Assembly (NCBI GenBank): GCA_002270295.1
Contig: NISF01000010.1
Coordinates: 40,067 to 104,066, forward strand
Origin: Enterobacter sp. 10-1
GTDB lineage: Bacteria > Pseudomonadota > Gammaproteobacteria > Enterobacterales > Enterobacteriaceae
Length of the DNA stretch: 64,000 nucleotides
Direction of reading: 5' to 3'
Positions 56,990 through 64,000 of this stretch are shown here, one piece after another. Below the pieces are notes generated by a model. That model did no database searches, was not told where the DNA came from, and saw only the letters and a program-made list of their open reading frames with translations. The position numbers were made by a program, and so were the translations under genes. Position 1 is the stretch's first letter; every line of letters starts with the position of its first letter.

Positions 56990-58950
<1,961 letters not shown>

Positions 58951-59094
58951 CATAGCGTCTCCAGAGGTATTCCTTTCGTCATCCACGCGCGAGACGTCGG
59001 CAGCACTTGTCCGCCCGACAGCTAACCGTCGGGAATCCGCCTGCTTACCGCTTTCCTGCTGCCTGGAATCCTTAGGAAGGTTTTATGTTGATCT

Positions 59095-59116
59095 CCTCTC
59101 CCCGGTAGGGGAGAGG
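59095..59116. repeat. Hairpin between acs and yjcH
   Basis: CCTCTCCCC-GGTA-GGGGAGAGG is a perfect 9-bp stem inside the acs-yjcH gap. Such CCTCTCCC...GGGAGAGG hairpins are common between enterobacterial genes. Without a T-run it probably stabilises the acs message or causes partial termination. Confidence 0.6.
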
Positions 59117-59140
59117 GTGTAGGGATTCAGTACGTACTGG

Positions 59141-61096
<1,956 letters not shown>

Positions 61097-61510
61097 GGCT
61101 TTTTTTCTCCTGTAGGTTGTTAAATATATGTCAAATAAACGTTAATAGTAGGGGCTTTGAGAGCTTTGTTTGCTATTTGGGGGGCAGATCACGCATTAAT
61201 TCAACTGAATGAAAATTAATCAAATGAAACTTTTAAGTGGAATAATTTCGCAAGTGAATTTATAGAAATGGAATCGATTAAAATTTTTTTATAACAGATA
61301 CTTATGCAATGTAAGTGGGGGGAATTAGCGGCTTTATGCATAAAACCAGAGTAAAGGCCTGTTCTTAAACGCTTGCGCAGCAGGCCGTGCAAATGATACT
61401 CATATCGCGCGTTAAAAAACCCCATAGAGCAACGCAACACAATTCATACCCCTTTCAGTGGGTAACATTACCTCCGGTAATGGTGCCTTTCATTGAGGAA
61501 GTCTGTAGTG
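61097..61510. promoter_or_regulatory. acs-gltP divergent intergenic region
   Basis: The region holds both promoters and no gene. Near gltP a leader hairpin CATTACC-TCC-GGTAATG (61466-61482) lies just before the ribosome site GAGGAA. A spaced inverted repeat GGCCTG...CAGGCC (61356-61386) is also present. The half next to acs is AT-rich; a lone ATCACGC half-site near 61189 is too weak to call CRP. Confidence 0.5.
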
Positions 61511-62821
61511 ATGAAAAAAACAAAAGTCAGCCTGGCCTGGCAAATTTTGCTGGCCCTGGTGCTGGGCATACTCCTGGGCAGTTATCTGCATTACCACGCC
61601 GAAAGTCGTGACTGGTTAATCTCGAACCTCCTGACGCCTGCGGGCGATATCTTTATCCACCTGATCAAAATGATCGTGGTGCCGATTGTGATTTCGACGC
61701 TGGTGGTCGGGATTGCGGGCGTTGGCGACGCTAAGCAGCTGGGGCGCATTGGCGCCAAAACGATTATCTATTTTGAAGTGATCACCACGGTGGCAATCGT
61801 GCTGGGGATTACCCTGGCCAACGTTTTCCAGCCGGGAACCGGCATTGATATGTCGCAGCTGGCGGCGGTCGATATTTCGAAATACCAAAGTACGACGGCG
61901 GAAGTGCAAAGCCACGCGCACGGGCTGATGGGGACGATTTTGTCGCTGGTGCCGACCAATATCGTCGCCTCGATGGCGAAAGGCGATATGCTGCCGATTA
62001 TCTTCTTCTCGGTGCTGTTCGGTCTGGGCCTCTCCTCGCTGCCGGCAACGCATCGTGAGCCGCTGGTGACCGTTTTCCGCTCCATTTCCGAGACCATGTT
62101 CAAAGTGACGCACATGGTGATGCGCTACGCGCCGGTGGGGGTATTTGCGCTGATCTCCGTGACCGTCGCCACCTTTGGCTTCGCCTCCCTGTGGCCGCTG
62201 GCCAAGCTGGTGATTCTGGTCTATTTCGCGATTCTGTTCTTTGCGCTGGTGGTGCTGGGACTCGTCGCACGGGTCTGCGGCCTGAGCATCTGGATCCTGA
62301 TTCGCATCCTGAAAGACGAACTGATCCTCGCATACTCCACCGCCAGCTCCGAAAGCGTGCTGCCGCGTATTATTGAGAAAATGGAAGCCTACGGCGCGCC
62401 GGCCTCAATCACCAGCTTCGTGGTGCCGACCGGCTACTCCTTTAACCTCGACGGCTCGACGTTATACCAGAGCATTGCGGCGATCTTTATCGCCCAGCTG
62501 TACGGGATTGACCTGTCGCTGTGGCAGGAGATTACCCTGGTGCTGACCCTGATGGTGACCTCGAAAGGGATTGCCGGCGTACCGGGCGTCTCCTTCGTGG
62601 TGCTGCTGGCGACGCTGGGCAGCGTAGGCATCCCGCTGGAAGGCCTGGCCTTTATTGCCGGCGTTGACCGTATCCTCGATATGGCGCGTACCGCGCTGAA
62701 CGTGGTGGGGAATGCCCTGGCGGTGCTGGTTATCGCCAAGTGGGAACACAAATTTGACCGTAAGAAAGCGCTGGCGTACGAACGTGAGGTGCTGGGCAAA
62801 TTTGATAAGACCGCGCAATAA
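61511..62821 (+). CDS. gltP: Glutamate/aspartate:proton symporter GltP
   Basis: GltP imports L-glutamate and L-aspartate with protons. The start at 61511 (MKKTKVSLAWQILLAL) gives 436 residues; GTGs just upstream are less likely. The dicarboxylate/amino acid:cation symporter core is intact: the serine-rich TASSESVLPRIIEKME hairpin, PTGYSFNLDGSTLYQSIAAIF, the second hairpin SKGIAGVPGVSFVVLLATL, and the ligand-binding DRILDMARTALNVVGNALA. Confidence 0.97.
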   Translation: MKKTKVSLAWQILLALVLGILLGSYLHYHAESRDWLISNLLTPAGDIFIHLIKMIVVPIVISTLVVGIAGVGDAKQLGRIGAKTIIYFEVITTVAIVLGITLANVFQPGTGIDMSQLAAVDISKYQSTTAEVQSHAHGLMGTILSLVPTNIVASMAKGDMLPIIFFSVLFGLGLSSLPATHREPLVTVFRSISETMFKVTHMVMRYAPVGVFALISVTVATFGFASLWPLAKLVILVYFAILFFALVVLGLVARVCGLSIWILIRILKDELILAYSTASSESVLPRIIEKMEAYGAPASITSFVVPTGYSFNLDGSTLYQSIAAIFIAQLYGIDLSLWQEITLVLTLMVTSKGIAGVPGVSFVVLLATLGSVGIPLEGLAFIAGVDRILDMARTALNVVGNALAVLVIAKWEHKFDRKKALAYEREVLGKFDKTAQ

Positions 62822-62838
62822 ACGCGTAATTAAATAGC

Positions 62839-62867
62839 AAACCCGGCGCCATGCGCCGGGTTTTTTT
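62839..62867 (+). terminator. Terminator after gltP
   Basis: AAACCCGGCGC and GCGCCGGGTTT form a perfect 11-bp stem with a CAT loop, followed by four further T. Confidence 0.95.
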
Positions 62868-62892
62868 ATCGTAGGGCAGGGGATTCCAGTCA

Positions 62893-62993
62893 ACGGTGGT
62901 TTGGGCGAAGGCCGTGTTTTAAGTTCCGTTCACATTCCACAGAACTTACGCTACAGCGCTAGCCACAACGCACGCCTTCGCCCAAACCACCGT
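62893..62993. repeat. Fold-back element with 20-bp perfect inverted arms
   Basis: The 20-base arm ACGGTGGTTTGGGCGAAGGC (62893-62912) is perfectly repeated in inverse at 62974-62993. The 61-base centre can itself pair (AAGTTC/GAACTT). It lies between the gltP terminator and the end of yjcO, outside any gene. It could be a miniature inverted-repeat element, a long RNA hairpin or a processed structure in the yjcO 3' region. Confidence 0.9.
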
Positions 62994-63018
62994 AAAAAGC
63001 CATCCGGGCGCGAAGAGG

Positions 63019-63702
63019 CTACCCCTTGGTTATCCGCTCAAACTCCTCGCATCCGGTATCAAACCCCTCCTGACAGCTGACGTTTAGCCAGTGCAGGGCC
63101 TTCTGCTGATTGGGTTCGATAAAGCCTTTCTCCCCCTGCTGGAACATCATCCCGGCCCAGTACTCGGCGTAGCCGGTGCGGGACAGCGAGGAGCTGCGTT
63201 TAAAATAGAGCGTGGCCGCGGCGTCATCTTCCGCAATCTGCACGCCGCTGGCGTAAATCAGCCCGAGCAGCATCTGCGCGTCAACGGCGGAGTCGCTTTC
63301 CGGGTCCTGGGCCGCGTCCTGCAGCAGGGTTATGGCGTGCGAATAGTCCGGCTTGCCGGCCTGATGATTAACCAGCACCCGGGCAAGGACGATCTCCCCG
63401 GCCTTGCTGCCGGCCTGCACCGACTTTTCCGCCAGCTGCCTGGCCTGCTTGTAATCGGCGTTCTGCGGGTTGCGGATCTTCAGCTGCGCCAGCAGCGCCA
63501 GCGCATCGCCATCGCCGCTTTCCGCCGACTTCTGCGCCCAGTATTCGGCCTGCGGATAGTCGCCCGAACTGACGTAGGTATCGGCGAGATAGTACTGCGC
63601 GCGCGGGTCGCCCGATTCTGCCTGCTGTTTGTACTGACTGCCTGGTTCCGTGGCGTTTGTGGCGGCAGAGACCAGCGCCAGTAATAAATAGAGGTATTTC
63701 AT
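63019..63702 (-). CDS. yjcO: Sel1-repeat protein YjcO
   Basis: A 227-residue exported protein with signal peptide MKYLYLLLALVSAATNA. It contains Sel1-like/TPR repeats of about 36 residues (QAESGDPRAQYYLADTYVSSGDYPQAEYWAQKSAESGDGDALALLAQL; later MLLGLIYASGVQ and EYWAGMMFQQGEKGFIEPNQQKALHWL). It presumably acts as a periplasmic protein-interaction scaffold; its function is unknown. It lies between gltP and fdhF, as in E. coli. Confidence 0.95.
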   Translation of the reverse strand: MKYLYLLLALVSAATNATEPGSQYKQQAESGDPRAQYYLADTYVSSGDYPQAEYWAQKSAESGDGDALALLAQLKIRNPQNADYKQARQLAEKSVQAGSKAGEIVLARVLVNHQAGKPDYSHAITLLQDAAQDPESDSAVDAQMLLGLIYASGVQIAEDDAAATLYFKRSSSLSRTGYAEYWAGMMFQQGEKGFIEPNQQKALHWLNVSCQEGFDTGCEEFERITKG

Positions 63703-63848
63703 TTTTTATTATCGGTAGAGAACATTGTGAGCAGTATAAAGGGAGGAGCAGGAGAAGAAAATGACAGGCACGAAGCAGGCATGATGAAAGCAGGGCGATA
63801 AATTTGTCCCTCCGGTAAGCATCGCGCCGCCGGAAGGACCGATCCGCA

Positions 63849-63879
63849 TCCCGGAAAGGCGCTTCGTGCGCCTCCGGGA
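63849..63879. repeat. REP-like hairpin between fdhF and yjcO
   Basis: TCCCGGA...TCCGGGA encloses AGGCGC/GCGCCT with a 5-base loop. It resembles the hairpin at 54842-54873. It lies just behind the fdhF stop on the reverse strand. A further CCGG-containing imperfect pairing occurs at about 63808-63835. Confidence 0.7.
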
Positions 63880-63891
63880 AAACGGTCTGAC

Positions 63892-64000
63892 TTAACCCAT
63901 CGCGCTTTCGCGCAGGCGGGCTTTTAGCCTGCTGTACTCATCGATCACGTACTGCTCGGCGGCCCGCTGGTCGGCAATACGCTCAACGTTAACCGCGCAG
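63892..64000 (-). CDS. fdhF: Formate dehydrogenase H, C-terminal end
   Basis: Only the last 35 codons and the stop are inside the window. They read CAVNVERIADQRAAEQYV, then a short tail ending RLRESAMG, closely matching the remembered end of E. coli FdhF, the molybdenum selenoenzyme of formate hydrogenlyase. The position next to yjcO agrees. The selenocysteine codon and active site lie outside. Confidence 0.88.
   Translation of the reverse strand, partial: CAVNVERIADQRAAEQYVIDEYSRLKARLRESAMG

Noticed and set aside
61160..61260. CRP sites controlling acs
   Set aside because: Known for E. coli acs, but only single weak half-sites such as ATCACGC were visible here.

Overview
The window is chromosomal DNA of an enterobacterium, most likely of the Klebsiella/Raoultella group. 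The two flanks keep the E. coli K-12 gene order from malM to ssb and from yjcB to fdhF almost gene for gene. Between ssb and yjcB lies about 26 kb of accessory DNA that includes a second BamA-type gene (bamK, described in Klebsiella) and the E. coli common pilus operon. The genus is an inference from gene content; no rRNA or other taxonomic marker is present.

Left flank (1-21.1 kb): the 3' end of malM; ubiC-ubiA (first ubiquinone steps) facing plsB; dgkA; lexA-dinF with two perfect SOS boxes; yjbJ; zur (reverse) diverging from a cupin gene; dusA; pspG with a sigma-54 promoter; qor (reverse); dnaB; alr; tyrB; aphA; a broken remnant of yjbQ followed by intact yjbR; uvrA (reverse) and ssb divergent around an SOS box.

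Accessory block (21.1-47.0 kb): (a) a glycosidase, a GPH-family sugar symporter and a sugar porin, probably one oligosaccharide utilisation locus; (b) a MltF-like lytic transglycosylase and a small AraC regulator whose start overlaps the tail of a vanished gene; (c) bamK; (d) an AT-rich regulatory stretch with a MarT/FidL-like membrane regulator pair and a LuxR-type regulator, leading into ecpABCDE; (e) a divergent pair of operons: a metallo-beta-lactamase-fold hydrolase, a LacI regulator and an inositol-monophosphatase-family enzyme on one side, and a complete ABC importer on the other, with a perfect 16-bp palindrome between them. Unit (e) looks like an uncharacterised system for importing and dephosphorylating a phosphoester and is the best candidate for new biology here.

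Right flank (47.0-64 kb): yjcB, pdeC, soxS/soxR with the classic SoxR promoter, an SraL-type small RNA site, a glutathione transferase gene, ghxP, yjcE, a LysR-cidAB locus, acs-yjcH-actP (acetate uptake and activation), gltP, yjcO and the 3' end of fdhF. REP-like hairpins lie at several gene ends. No tRNA, rRNA, CRISPR array, insertion sequence or prophage gene was seen.
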